DNA of 64,000 nucleotides from DASUNQ01 sp044866775 (GTDB taxonomy: Bacteria; Acidobacteriota; Thermoanaerobaculia; Multivoradales; UBA5704). The stretch is from positions 10,518 to 74,517 of the forward strand of contig JBIOUG010000097.1 in the NCBI GenBank assembly GCA_044866775.1. The letters are read 5' to 3'. Shown one piece after another: positions 26,948 through 34,901 of this stretch. A program made the position numbers and the translations under genes. Below the pieces are notes generated by a model. That model made no database searches and was not told where the DNA came from. It saw only the letters and a program-made list of their open reading frames with translations. The first letter of the stretch is position 1. Every line of letters begins with the position of its first letter.

Positions 26948-28077
26948 GCGGCGCCGCGATCCCGCCCGCCATCCCCCTGGTCGACCTCGCGGCCCAGCAC
27001 GCCGAGGTGGCCGACGAGATCTCCCGCGGCATGGCGGCGGTCATCGCGCGCTCGGCCTTCATCCTCGGCGAGGAGGTGGGCGCGTTCGAGGCGGACTTCG
27101 CGCGCGCCTGCGGCGCCGCCCACGCGATCGGCGTCGGCAACGGCACCGACGCCATCGAGCTGGTGCTGCGCGCGCTCGGGATTGGCGCCGGCGGCGAGGT
27201 TCTGGTCCCCGCCAACACCTTCATCGCCACCGCCCTCGCGGTGCTGCGCGCCGGCGCCCGGCCGGTGCTCGTCGACTGCGACGCGCACCACCTGATCGAT
27301 CCCGAGCGCCTGGCGGCGGCGGTGACGCCGCGCACCCGCGCCATCCTGCCGGTCCACCTCTTCGGCCAGCTCGCCGACATGGAAGCGGTCGCCGCGGTGG
27401 CGGCGGCCCACGGCCTCCTGGTGCTCGAGGACGCGGCGCAGGCGCACGGGGCGCGCCGGCAGGGCCGTCCGGCGGGCAGCTTCGGCCGCGCCGCCGCCTT
27501 CAGCTTCTATCCGGGGAAGAACCTCGGCGCCTACGGCGACGCCGGCGCGGTCGTCACCTCGGACGACGCGCTCGCCGGCCGCATCCGCCATCTGCGCAAC
27601 TGGGGGAGCGAGCGCAAGTACCATCACCCGGAGGCGGGCTTCAACTCGCGCCTCGACACGCTGCAGGCGGTCGTCCTCGCGGCGAAGCTGCGGCGGCTCG
27701 CCGACTGGAACGCGGCGCGGCGGCGCGCGGCGGCGCGCTACGAGGCCCTGCTCGCCGGCCTCGACGAGGTCGAGACGCCGCGCGTCCTGCCCGGCAACGA
27801 CCACGTCTGGCACCTCTACGTCGTGCGCGTGCCGCGGCGCGACGCGGTGCTGGCGCGCCTCCAGGCCGACGGCATAGGCGCCGGCATCCACTACCCGACG
27901 CCGCTCCACCTGCACGGCGCCTTGCGCCCGCTCGGCTACAGCGCCGGAGACTTCCCGCACGCCGAGCGCGCGGCGGCCGAGATCCTCTCCCTCCCCATGT
28001 ACCCGCACCTCGGCGCCGCGCAGCAGGAGCGAGTCGTCGCGGCGCTGCGGCGGGCGCTGCGGGAGACCGCGGCGTGA
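26944..28077 (+). CDS. DegT/DnrJ/EryC1 sugar aminotransferase (WbpE/WlbC-like)
   Basis: A 377-residue PLP enzyme. It begins with PLVDLAAQHAEV, has GNGTDAIELVLRAL, VPANTFIATA, EDAAQAHGA and the PLP lysine in FYPGKNLGAYGDAG. This family aminates keto-sugars. Its partner upstream would make the 3-keto sugar and its partner downstream would acylate the new amine. It starts at TTG 26944 in a TTGA overlap and ends in a GTGA overlap. Family call is secure; substrate is from context. Confidence 0.9.
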   Translation: MSGAAIPPAIPLVDLAAQHAEVADEISRGMAAVIARSAFILGEEVGAFEADFARACGAAHAIGVGNGTDAIELVLRALGIGAGGEVLVPANTFIATALAVLRAGARPVLVDCDAHHLIDPERLAAAVTPRTRAILPVHLFGQLADMEAVAAVAAAHGLLVLEDAAQAHGARRQGRPAGSFGRAAAFSFYPGKNLGAYGDAGAVVTSDDALAGRIRHLRNWGSERKYHHPEAGFNSRLDTLQAVVLAAKLRRLADWNAARRRAAARYEALLAGLDEVETPRVLPGNDHVWHLYVVRVPRRDAVLARLQADGIGAGIHYPTPLHLHGALRPLGYSAGDFPHAERAAAEILSLPMYPHLGAAQQERVVAALRRALRETAA

Positions 28078-28847
28078 GCTGCACGCGGATCGCGCCGGGG
28101 GCCAGGCTCGGCGACGGCGTCACGATCGGCGAGCACACCACGATCCACGACCACGTCGTGCTCGGCGACGGCGTCGCGATCGGCGACTACTGCACGATCG
28201 GCAGCGAGGCCCCGCCGGCCGGCGGCGACCCCGGGCTCGAGATCGGCGCCGGCGGCACGGTCCGCAGCCACAGCGTGCTCTACGGCGGCTCACGCTTCGG
28301 GCCGGGCCTGCAGACCGGGCACCACGTGCTGGTGCGCGAGGGCACCCGGGCCGGCGCGGGACTGCGCCTCGGCTCCTACACCGACCTCGAAGGCGACTGC
28401 ACGCTCGGCGACTACGTCTCGTGCCACGGCTACGTGCACGTGGGGCGGGGCTCGCGCCTCGGCGACTTCGTCTGGCTCTACTCGCTGGTGACGCTGACCA
28501 ACGACCCGCTGCCGCCGTCGTTCCTCACCCGCCCGGTGACGCTCGAGGACGGCGTCGTCGTCTGCGTCGGCTGTATCCTCATGCCCGGCGCCCACATGCG
28601 CTTCGGCTCCTACGCGACGGCCGGCACGCTGGTGCAGGGCGAGGTGCCGCCGGGCGCCGTCGTCGCGGGCCGGGACGGCGCGGTCGCCGGGCACGTCGCG
28701 CACCTCTTCGACCTCGAGACCATGACCCGGCACCCCTGGATGCGGCACTACGCCGAGCGCTATCCGGAGGCGGCGCGCGAGCGGATCCGGGCGCTGGGCG
28801 AGCGCATTCAGGCCGCGAAGGTGGAGCTGCCGGAGCGGGCGCGATGA
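28074..28847 (+). CDS. Left-handed beta-helix acyltransferase (WbpD/WlbB-like)
   Basis: A 257-residue protein built of hexapeptide repeats (such as IGEHTTIHDHVVLGDGVAIG) followed by a helical C-terminus. These trimeric enzymes usually N-acetylate amino sugars from acetyl-CoA. The end is helical and charged, unlike simple serine acetyltransferases. The gene for an acyl carrier protein follows with a 4-nt overlap, so the acyl donor may be an acyl-ACP rather than acetyl-CoA; that is inference. Start GTG 28074. Confidence 0.8.
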   Translation: MSCTRIAPGARLGDGVTIGEHTTIHDHVVLGDGVAIGDYCTIGSEAPPAGGDPGLEIGAGGTVRSHSVLYGGSRFGPGLQTGHHVLVREGTRAGAGLRLGSYTDLEGDCTLGDYVSCHGYVHVGRGSRLGDFVWLYSLVTLTNDPLPPSFLTRPVTLEDGVVVCVGCILMPGAHMRFGSYATAGTLVQGEVPPGAVVAGRDGAVAGHVAHLFDLETMTRHPWMRHYAERYPEAARERIRALGERIQAAKVELPERAR

Positions 28848-29095
28848 TCGAGCGCTCGGCGGTCGTGGCGCTCATCGGCTCGATCCTCGAGCGGCAGGGG
28901 ATCGCCGTGCCCGACCTCGAGGAGTCGGCCGCGCTGCGCGAGATCGCCTTCCGCAGCCTCGACTTCTCGGAGCTGTGCCTGCGGGTCGAGCAGGCGCTCG
29001 GGCGCGAGCTCGACTTCTCCGCCGCCACCGTGCGCAGCGTGCGCACGGTGGGGGACGTCTGCGACTTCATCGCCCAGGCGGCCGGTGGCGGATGA
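28844..29095 (+). CDS. Acyl carrier protein
   Basis: An 83-residue single-domain carrier protein. The region AFRSLDFSELCLRVEQ places the phosphopantetheine serine at residue 38; the usual Asp before it is replaced by Arg, an unusual but tolerated change. The remainder has the typical helices and acidic helix 2. It lies directly after the LbH acyltransferase (ATG 28844, 4-nt overlap) and before an adenylate-forming enzyme, so it should carry an acyl group for decoration of the polysaccharide, not serve general fatty acid synthesis. Confidence 0.85.
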   Translation: MIERSAVVALIGSILERQGIAVPDLEESAALREIAFRSLDFSELCLRVEQALGRELDFSAATVRSVRTVGDVCDFIAQAAGGG

Positions 29096-29097
29096 AA

Positions 29098-29147
29098 CTC
29101 AGGAGGTCATCCTGAGCGTAGCGCCCGGGCTACGTCCCGGGCGTTTT
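29098..29147 (+). terminator. Two hairpins, the second a Rho-independent terminator or attenuator
   Basis: The first hairpin is CTCAGGA (29098-29104) with TCCTGAG (29110-29116), loop GGTCA. The second is CGCCCGGG (29122-29129) with CCCGGGCG (29136-29143), loop CTACGT, followed by TTTT (29144-29147). It stands in the 88-nt gap between the carrier protein and the adenylate-forming enzyme genes, both of which are on the same strand. It could end the long upstream transcript or reduce read-through. The short T-run makes full termination uncertain. Confidence 0.65.
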
Positions 29148-29183
29148 CGGAGGACGTACCGAATTTCTAGGTAGGAGAAGGAA

Positions 29184-30488
29184 GTGGAACTGCAGCGGGA
29201 CAACCTGCTGGTCGTTGCGGGGCGCGAGGAGGCGCTCGGGGGCCTTGCGCCGCGGTTCGCCGAGTGGGCAGGCGCCGAGGGCGCCCAGGCGCCTCGGCTG
29301 GCCGTGGTGTCGGAGGACCCGCGGGTGCTGATCGCCGCCGCGATCGGTCTCTACGCGTCGCGAGCCGACGGCGCGATCGTCGCGGCGGCTACGGCGACCC
29401 CGCACGCGCGGGCGCTGCTCGCCGGATGCGGCTACTCCCTGCTCGAAATCTCCCCCGGGGGTGTCTCGACCACGCTCACCAAGAGCGCCGCCGCGGCGGC
29501 GCGGCGGGAGGGGCGGATCGCCATCCTGACCTCGGGCACGACCGGCACCCCGACGCTCCACCTCCACACCTGGGATTCGCTGGTGACGCTCCGGAGCGCC
29601 GGCGGCGCGGCGACGCTTCAGCCCCGCCGCTGGCTCCTCACCTACCTGCCCGGCACCTACGCCTGGTTCCAGATGCTGACGCTCTGGATGTTCCATCCCC
29701 GTCAGACGCTGGTCGCGTCCTCCCATTCCGCGCCCGAGGAGGTCTGGGACGACGGCGCGCGCGCCGGCGTCGACGCCGTCAGCTCGACCCCTTCGTTCTG
29801 GCGCTACCTGCTGGCCCTGCGCCCGGCCGGCGAGCTGGCGCGGCTGCCGCTCGCCCAGATCACGCTCGGCGGCGAGCCGGTGCGGCAGGATCTGCTCGAC
29901 CGGCTGGCGGCGTTCTTCCCCGCCGCCCGTCTGACCCACATCTACGCCTCGACCGAGGCGGGGGCGGCGATCGTCGTGCACGACGGGCGCGAGGGCTTCC
30001 CGGCGGAGTGGCTGGACGGTGAGGAGCACGGCGCCTGCCGGTTGCGCGCGGTCGACGGCATCCTCGAGGTCCGCTCGCCGTTCGCCGCCGCGGGGACCGG
30101 CGGCGCCGGCGGCTGGCACGTGACCGGCGACCGTGTCGAGATCGCCGGCGGCCGCGCCGTCGTCGTCGGCCGCGCCGAGCGCGACCTGCTCAACGTCGGC
30201 GGCCGCAAGGCCTCGGCGGCGGCGATCGAGCAGCTCTTGGCGGCCAGCCCGCTGGTCGACTGGTGCCGGGTGCGCGGGGCGCGGGCGCCGCTGGCCGGCA
30301 CGCTGGTGGCGGCCGACGTCGTGCTCTCCGCGAGCGCGCACGCCTTGACTGCGGCGGAGGCCGAGCGCGCGCTGACCGCCCACTGCGCCGCGCGCGGCCT
30401 CCCCGACTGGATGGTGCCGCGGCTCTGGACGCTGCTCGAGCGGGTGCCGGTGTCGCCCACCTTCAAGGTGGAGCGGGCGGATGGCTGA
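29184..30488 (+). CDS. Adenylate-forming acyl-activating enzyme (AMP-binding family)
   Basis: A 434-residue member of the ANL superfamily, somewhat shorter than typical acyl-CoA ligases. Motifs: the P-loop ILTSGTTGTPT near residue 115, YASTEAG, the aspartate in HVTGDRVEI, the hinge region RDLLNVGGRKAS and the catalytic C-terminal lysine in SPTFKVERA. It likely loads an acyl group onto the neighbouring carrier protein or CoA. A strong GGAGAAGG stretch precedes GTG 29184. It overlaps the next gene by 8 nt, so the pair is coupled. Confidence 0.85.
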   Translation: MELQRDNLLVVAGREEALGGLAPRFAEWAGAEGAQAPRLAVVSEDPRVLIAAAIGLYASRADGAIVAAATATPHARALLAGCGYSLLEISPGGVSTTLTKSAAAAARREGRIAILTSGTTGTPTLHLHTWDSLVTLRSAGGAATLQPRRWLLTYLPGTYAWFQMLTLWMFHPRQTLVASSHSAPEEVWDDGARAGVDAVSSTPSFWRYLLALRPAGELARLPLAQITLGGEPVRQDLLDRLAAFFPAARLTHIYASTEAGAAIVVHDGREGFPAEWLDGEEHGACRLRAVDGILEVRSPFAAAGTGGAGGWHVTGDRVEIAGGRAVVVGRAERDLLNVGGRKASAAAIEQLLAASPLVDWCRVRGARAPLAGTLVAADVVLSASAHALTAAEAERALTAHCAARGLPDWMVPRLWTLLERVPVSPTFKVERADG

Positions 30489-31200
30489 CTGCGTCATCCT
30501 CTCGGGCGGCTCGCGCGGGCTCGGGCTCGCCCTCGCCGCCTGCTGCCTGGAGAACGGACTCAGGGTCGCCACCTTCGCGCGGCGCGAGACCGGCGAGGTG
30601 CGCGAGCTGGCGGCGCGCCATCCCGAGCGCCTCCTCTTCCGCGCCCTCGACGCCACCGATCGGCCGGCGGTGGCGGCCTTCGTGCGCGACGCCGTCGCCG
30701 CCCTCGGCCCCGTCCACGCCCTGGTCAACAACGCCGCGGTGGGCCAGGACCACCTGCTGGTGCACATGCCGGAGGAGCAGATCGCGGCGCTCCTTGCGAC
30801 CAACCTCGAAGCGCCCATCCTCCTCACCCGCCTGGTGCTGCGCGAGATGCTCCTCGCCGGGGAGGGCGGGCGGATCATCACCATCTCCTCGATCTGCGCC
30901 GAGCGCGGCTTCGCCGGGCTCGCCGTCTACTCGGCGGCCAAGGGCGCGCTCGAAGCCTTCACCCGCTCGCTCGCCCACGAAGTGGGGCCGCGCGGCATCC
31001 TGGTCAACGCCATCGCCCCGGGGTTCTTCGCTTCCGAGATGTCGGCGGTGCTCGACGAGCGGCAGGTCGAGACGATCCGCCGGCGCGCCGCGACCGAGCG
31101 GCTGGTGACGGCGGCCGACGTCCTCGCCGCCTTCCGCTTCCTGCTCCTCGCGGACTGCAACCTGACGGGGCAGGTGATCCGTGTCGACGGCGGCTACTGA
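30481..31200 (+). CDS. FabG-like short-chain dehydrogenase/reductase
   Basis: A 239-residue classical SDR. The NADP motif SGGSRGLG lies at 8-15, NNAAVG follows, the catalytic Ser is in TISSIC and the Tyr/Lys pair in YSAAK. The length and ending (GQVIRVDGGY) are those of 3-oxoacyl-ACP reductases. Next to a carrier protein and an acyl-activating enzyme it probably forms a 3-hydroxyacyl group for a glycan substituent. A sugar or polyol reductase role cannot be excluded. Confidence 0.85.
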   Translation: MADCVILSGGSRGLGLALAACCLENGLRVATFARRETGEVRELAARHPERLLFRALDATDRPAVAAFVRDAVAALGPVHALVNNAAVGQDHLLVHMPEEQIAALLATNLEAPILLTRLVLREMLLAGEGGRIITISSICAERGFAGLAVYSAAKGALEAFTRSLAHEVGPRGILVNAIAPGFFASEMSAVLDERQVETIRRRAATERLVTAADVLAAFRFLLLADCNLTGQVIRVDGGY

Positions 31201-31963
31201 ACCCGGCGCGCCGGCCGGCGGCGGCGCGAGCGTCGTTTTCATGCCGGTCTTCAACCAGGCGCGGGAGTTTCCGGCGGTGCTCGCCGAGCTGCGCGCCGCG
31301 CCGCTCGCCTGCGACACGCTGCTGCTGGTCAACAACGGCTCCGCCGACGGCTCCGAGGAGCTGGTGCGGGCGAGCGGCTACCCGTACCTCGACCTGCCGC
31401 GCAACCGCGGCGTCGGCTACAGCTACATGCTGGCCCTCGACTGGGCGCTCGAGCGCGGATACGCGGTCTTCGGCACCATGGCGAGCAACGGCAAGATGCT
31501 CCCGGCCGAGATGCCGCGCGTGCTCGGACCGGTCCTCCGCGGCGAGGCGGACTACGTCACCGGCAGCCGCTTCCTGCCGGGCGGCGAGTCGCCTCACCTG
31601 CCGTCCTTCCGCCGCCGCTCGATCCCGCTGGTCAACGTCTTCGTGCGGCTCTGCACCGGCGCCCGCCTGACCGACGCCACCTGCGGCTACCGCGCCTTCC
31701 GCCTCGACCTCCTGCGCCGGGCGGCGTTCGACTGGCGCGCCGCCTGGCTCCACACCTACGGTCTCGAGTACTACCTCTACGCCAAGGTGCTGCTCGACGG
31801 CCGCCTGCGCTGGCGGGAGGTGCCGATCACGATGCGCTACCCGGCCTCCGGCCGCTACTCGAAGATCCGCGGCGCCCGCGACTGGTACGCCATGCTCGAG
31901 CCGTGGCTCCGCGCGCGGCTCGACGGCCGGGGTTTCGCAGCCGCCGCCGCCGGCGCCGGGTGA
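31181..31963 (+). CDS. Glycosyltransferase family 2 (polyprenyl-phosphate-sugar synthase-like)
   Basis: A 260-residue GT-A enzyme resembling dolichyl-phosphate mannose synthases. It contains VVFMPVFNQAREFPAVLAEL, LLVNNGSADGSEEL, GSRFLPGG and a conserved C-domain LTDATCGYRAFR, but in place of the usual DADLQ there is TMASNGK, so the metal site is altered. It starts at GTG 31181, overlapping the SDR by 20 nt, and its stop overlaps the next ATG by one base. It could make a lipid-linked sugar for the GT-C-like protein upstream. Confidence 0.75.
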   Translation: MSTAATEPGAPAGGGASVVFMPVFNQAREFPAVLAELRAAPLACDTLLLVNNGSADGSEELVRASGYPYLDLPRNRGVGYSYMLALDWALERGYAVFGTMASNGKMLPAEMPRVLGPVLRGEADYVTGSRFLPGGESPHLPSFRRRSIPLVNVFVRLCTGARLTDATCGYRAFRLDLLRRAAFDWRAAWLHTYGLEYYLYAKVLLDGRLRWREVPITMRYPASGRYSKIRGARDWYAMLEPWLRARLDGRGFAAAAAGAG

Positions 31964-32757
31964 TGGCCCTCGTCCTCCCAGGCCCGCTGCGGCGGGTTGT
32001 GCCGGCCCGCCTCGTCGAGCCCCTCCGGCGGCTGATCTGGCGGCTGCCGAACCTGCGGCGCCGGCTTCCCTCCGGGCTCGAGCTCGCCGTCGAGAGCCCC
32101 GCCGACTGGACGATCTACAACGACGTCTTCGCCGAGGGCGAGTACGACGCGGCGATCCACGCCTGCCTCGACGCCGCGCCGCGGGACCGGCCGCTCACGG
32201 TGCTCGACCTCGGCGCCAACGTCGGCTATTTCGCGCTGCGGCTCGCCGATCTCGCCCTCCGCCGCGGCGGCGTCGACTTCCGCCTGATCGCCGTCGAGGC
32301 GAGCGCCGGGCTGGCGCAGGCGATCGAACGGCGCCTGCGCGCGCAGCCTGCGCTCACCGAGCGCGTGCGGGTCGTGCACGGCCTCGCCGGCCGGCGGAGC
32401 GGCGAAGGCCGGCTCTACGAGTCCGCGCTCCACTTCGAGCACTCCGCGCTGCCGCGCGGCGACGGCCGGGGCCGCGCGGTGTCGTACGTCGATCTGGCGG
32501 CGCTGACGGCGAGCTGGCCGCAGATCGACCTGCTCAAGTGCGACATCGAAGGGGCGGAGCTCGAGCTCCTCGAGACCTACGGCGGCGACCTGCTCCCGCG
32601 CGTGCGCCGCGCCGTCGTCGAGCTGCACCACGCCCGCTGCGACACCGGACGCTGCCGCGAGCTGCTGCACGCCACCGGGCTCGCCCGCGAGCGCGTCCTG
32701 CGCGACGCCTACGGCTGCTCGGTCGTCCTCCTCAGCCGGCCCGAGGACCCGTCGTGA
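31963..32757 (+). CDS. FkbM-like methyltransferase
   Basis: A 264-residue SAM-dependent methyltransferase, third FkbM-type gene of the cluster. VLDLGANVGYFALRLADL binds SAM, LIAVEAS supplies the acidic residue, and KCDIEGAELELLETYG is the family signature. The start ATG 31963 overlaps the previous stop by one base. It is flanked by two GT2 genes, so it probably methylates a sugar at or near the end of a chain. Confidence 0.8.
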   Translation: MALVLPGPLRRVVPARLVEPLRRLIWRLPNLRRRLPSGLELAVESPADWTIYNDVFAEGEYDAAIHACLDAAPRDRPLTVLDLGANVGYFALRLADLALRRGGVDFRLIAVEASAGLAQAIERRLRAQPALTERVRVVHGLAGRRSGEGRLYESALHFEHSALPRGDGRGRAVSYVDLAALTASWPQIDLLKCDIEGAELELLETYGGDLLPRVRRAVVELHHARCDTGRCRELLHATGLARERVLRDAYGCSVVLLSRPEDPS

Positions 32758-33659
32758 GCCGGCCGCCGCCGTCCGGCGCGCCCGCCGTCGGCGTCGTCGT
32801 CACCAACTACCAGACCTGGGACCTCACCCGCCGCTGCGTCGAGGCGGTGGCGCGCCTGGGCGGCGCCGGCGACGTGGTGGTCGTCGACGACGCCTCGCCG
32901 GCGCCGCCGCCGCCGGCCGTCGCGGCCCACGCGCGGGTCCTGGTCAACGCCGCCAACCAGGGGCTCTGCCGCAGCTTGAACCGCGGCATCCGCGAGTGCG
33001 CCACGGACGTCGTCGTGCTCTTCGACTCGGACGCCTACCCGCTGGTCGAGTTCGCCGCGCCGCTGCGCGCCGCCTTCGCCGCCGACCCTCGCCTCGCCGT
33101 CGTCGGCTTCGCCACCGTCGGCGCCGGCGGCCGGCCGACCGGCTCGTGGGAGGACGAGCCGGGAGTGCTGGGCTTTGTCCTCGGACCGCGCCTCGACGCC
33201 CTGCGGCGGCGGCTCCGCCCGAGGCGCTCCCCGCCGGACCGCCTGTCGGTCTTCACCTGCGCCATGGCGGTGCGGCGCGACGCCTTCCTGGCGATCGGCG
33301 GCTTCGACGAGGCGTTCGACTGGCTCGACCTCGACCACGACCTCTCGATGCGCCTGCGCCGCGCCGGCTACCGCCTCGCGGTGCGCTCCGACCTCGTCGC
33401 CTTCCACGAAGGGGGCGGCGCGCCGCAGGCCACCGGCGAGCGTGTCCTCCGCGCCTACAAGAACCGCTGGCGGCTGCTGCGCAAACACGGCAAGATCCGC
33501 CGCCCGGCGCTGGTCGGCGCCCTCGTCCGGCTGCGCCTGCGGGGCGAATGGCTGCTGCTCCGGCTCGCCGGCGCCGTCCTGCGGACCCGGCCCGAGCTGG
33601 CGGCCAAGGCGGCGGGACGGCGCGCGCTCGTCCGCTGGTGCGCCGAGAACTACCGGTAA
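32754..33659 (+). CDS. Glycosyltransferase family 2
   Basis: A 301-residue GT-A enzyme of the rhamnosyl/galactofuranosyl-like type. VGVVVTNYQTWDLTRRCVEA opens the fold, VVVDDASP and LFDSDAYPL follow (the latter the metal-binding DxD), then GGFDEAFDWLDLDHDLSMRL, the ED-like acceptor region. It has no membrane span. It ends the second block of overlapping genes; a 215-nt gap follows before the next epimerase. Confidence 0.85.
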   Translation: MSRPPPSGAPAVGVVVTNYQTWDLTRRCVEAVARLGGAGDVVVVDDASPAPPPPAVAAHARVLVNAANQGLCRSLNRGIRECATDVVVLFDSDAYPLVEFAAPLRAAFAADPRLAVVGFATVGAGGRPTGSWEDEPGVLGFVLGPRLDALRRRLRPRRSPPDRLSVFTCAMAVRRDAFLAIGGFDEAFDWLDLDHDLSMRLRRAGYRLAVRSDLVAFHEGGGAPQATGERVLRAYKNRWRLLRKHGKIRRPALVGALVRLRLRGEWLLLRLAGAVLRTRPELAAKAAGRRALVRWCAENYR

Positions 33660-33766
33660 AGGCGGCGGCAGCCCGCTCTCTTGAGCCAGCCGAACTTGGC
33701 TCAGCGAGTCAAGTTTGCGCGGGCTCAAGTGGCCGAAGGGAGGTCGAGCCGCAAGGCGCAGACCGC

Positions 33767-33783
33767 GCTAGACCTTGCTAGAC
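33767..33783. promoter_or_regulatory. Direct repeat GCTAGAC, one helical turn apart
   Basis: The heptamer GCTAGAC occurs at 33767-33773 and again at 33777-33783, a 10-bp period, in the gap ahead of the epimerase gene at 33875. Direct heptamers with near-helical spacing are typical of activator sites, including those of BTAD/SARP regulators (usual period 11). The BTAD gene at 36088-38364 is close by, but a link is only a suggestion. No clear sigma-70 promoter was found around it. Confidence 0.35.
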
Positions 33784-33874
33784 TAGGGCGACTTCAACGA
33801 GCCACGCGTCGAGAGCCAAGGCGTCGCGCGACGGCGCAGGTGCGTCCCGCCGCAGCAGGAGTGTGAGACGGAGC

Positions 33875-34894
33875 ATGGACTGGACCGACAAGCGCATCCT
33901 CGTCACCGGCGGGGCGTCGTTCATCAGCTCGCACCTGGTCGACCTGCTGGTCGCCAAGGGCGCGGGCGCCGTCCGCGTCGTCGACGACCTGTCGAGCGGC
34001 AAGCTGGCCAACATCCAGGAGCACGTCGACGCCGGCCGGGTCGACTTCCAGCGCGCCGACCTCCTGGGGCCCGGGGTCGCGCAGCGGGCAGTCGTCGGGA
34101 TCGACGTCGTCTTCCACCTTGCCGCCATCCACGGCGGGCGCGGCTTCGTCGACCTCCACCAGGCGGCCTGCGCGCAGAACCTGGCGCTGGACGGCATGCT
34201 GATCAAGGCCGCGCACGAGGCCGGCGTCGAGAAGTTCGTCTTCGCCTCGTCGGGCTGCGTCTACCCCAATCACCTGCAGGGCGACGTGACGCAGGAGCTG
34301 TACCTGAGCGAGGAGATGGTAGGACCCCCCTACGACGCCGACAACCTCTACGGCTGGGCGAAGCTGATGGCCGAGATGACGCTCCAGGCCTACGCCCGGG
34401 ATCTCGGGATGAAGTCGGCCTGCTGCCGCTTCTTCACCGTCTACGGCGAGCGCGGCGTCGAGAACCACGCGGTCATCGCCATGATCGCCCGCGCCTTCGT
34501 GCGCCAGGACCCGTTCCAGGTCTGGGGCGACGGCACCCAGGTGCGCAACTGGACCTACGTCGGCGACATCGTGCGCGGCATGGTGCTGGCGGCCGAGAAG
34601 ATCGACGACGGCACCGCCGTCAACCTCGGCACCGAGGAGCGGACGCGCGTCATCGACGCCGTGCGCGAGGTGCTGCGCTACACCGGCCATCGCGCCGAGA
34701 TCGAGTTCCTCCCCCACATGCCGACGGGGCCGCTCAACCGCGTGGCGAGCAACCGGCTGGCGCGCGACCTCTTGGGCTGGGAGCCGGAGATGAAGTTCAT
34801 GGCTGGCCTCCACCGCACGATCGACTGGTACTTCGCGACCAAGCAGCGCGAGAAGGTCGGCGGCTATCTCCAGGAGATGCTGACCGAGAGGTAG
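33875..34894 (+). CDS. NAD-dependent nucleotide-sugar epimerase/dehydratase
   Basis: A 339-residue extended SDR. The dinucleotide motif reads VTGGASFISSHL, where the usual GGAGFIGSHL has two glycines replaced by serine. SSGCVYPN and the catalytic YGWAK are intact, and RFFTVYGERG is the usual substrate region. It should still bind NAD, but the loop is unusual. ATG 33875 is chosen; GTG 33863 is an alternative, and both have poorly spaced AGGAG or GGAG. The gene stands alone after a 215-nt gap and is followed 7 nt later by a GT gene. Confidence 0.8.
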   Translation: MDWTDKRILVTGGASFISSHLVDLLVAKGAGAVRVVDDLSSGKLANIQEHVDAGRVDFQRADLLGPGVAQRAVVGIDVVFHLAAIHGGRGFVDLHQAACAQNLALDGMLIKAAHEAGVEKFVFASSGCVYPNHLQGDVTQELYLSEEMVGPPYDADNLYGWAKLMAEMTLQAYARDLGMKSACCRFFTVYGERGVENHAVIAMIARAFVRQDPFQVWGDGTQVRNWTYVGDIVRGMVLAAEKIDDGTAVNLGTEERTRVIDAVREVLRYTGHRAEIEFLPHMPTGPLNRVASNRLARDLLGWEPEMKFMAGLHRTIDWYFATKQREKVGGYLQEMLTER

Positions 34895-34901
34895 CCGGAC
34901 G

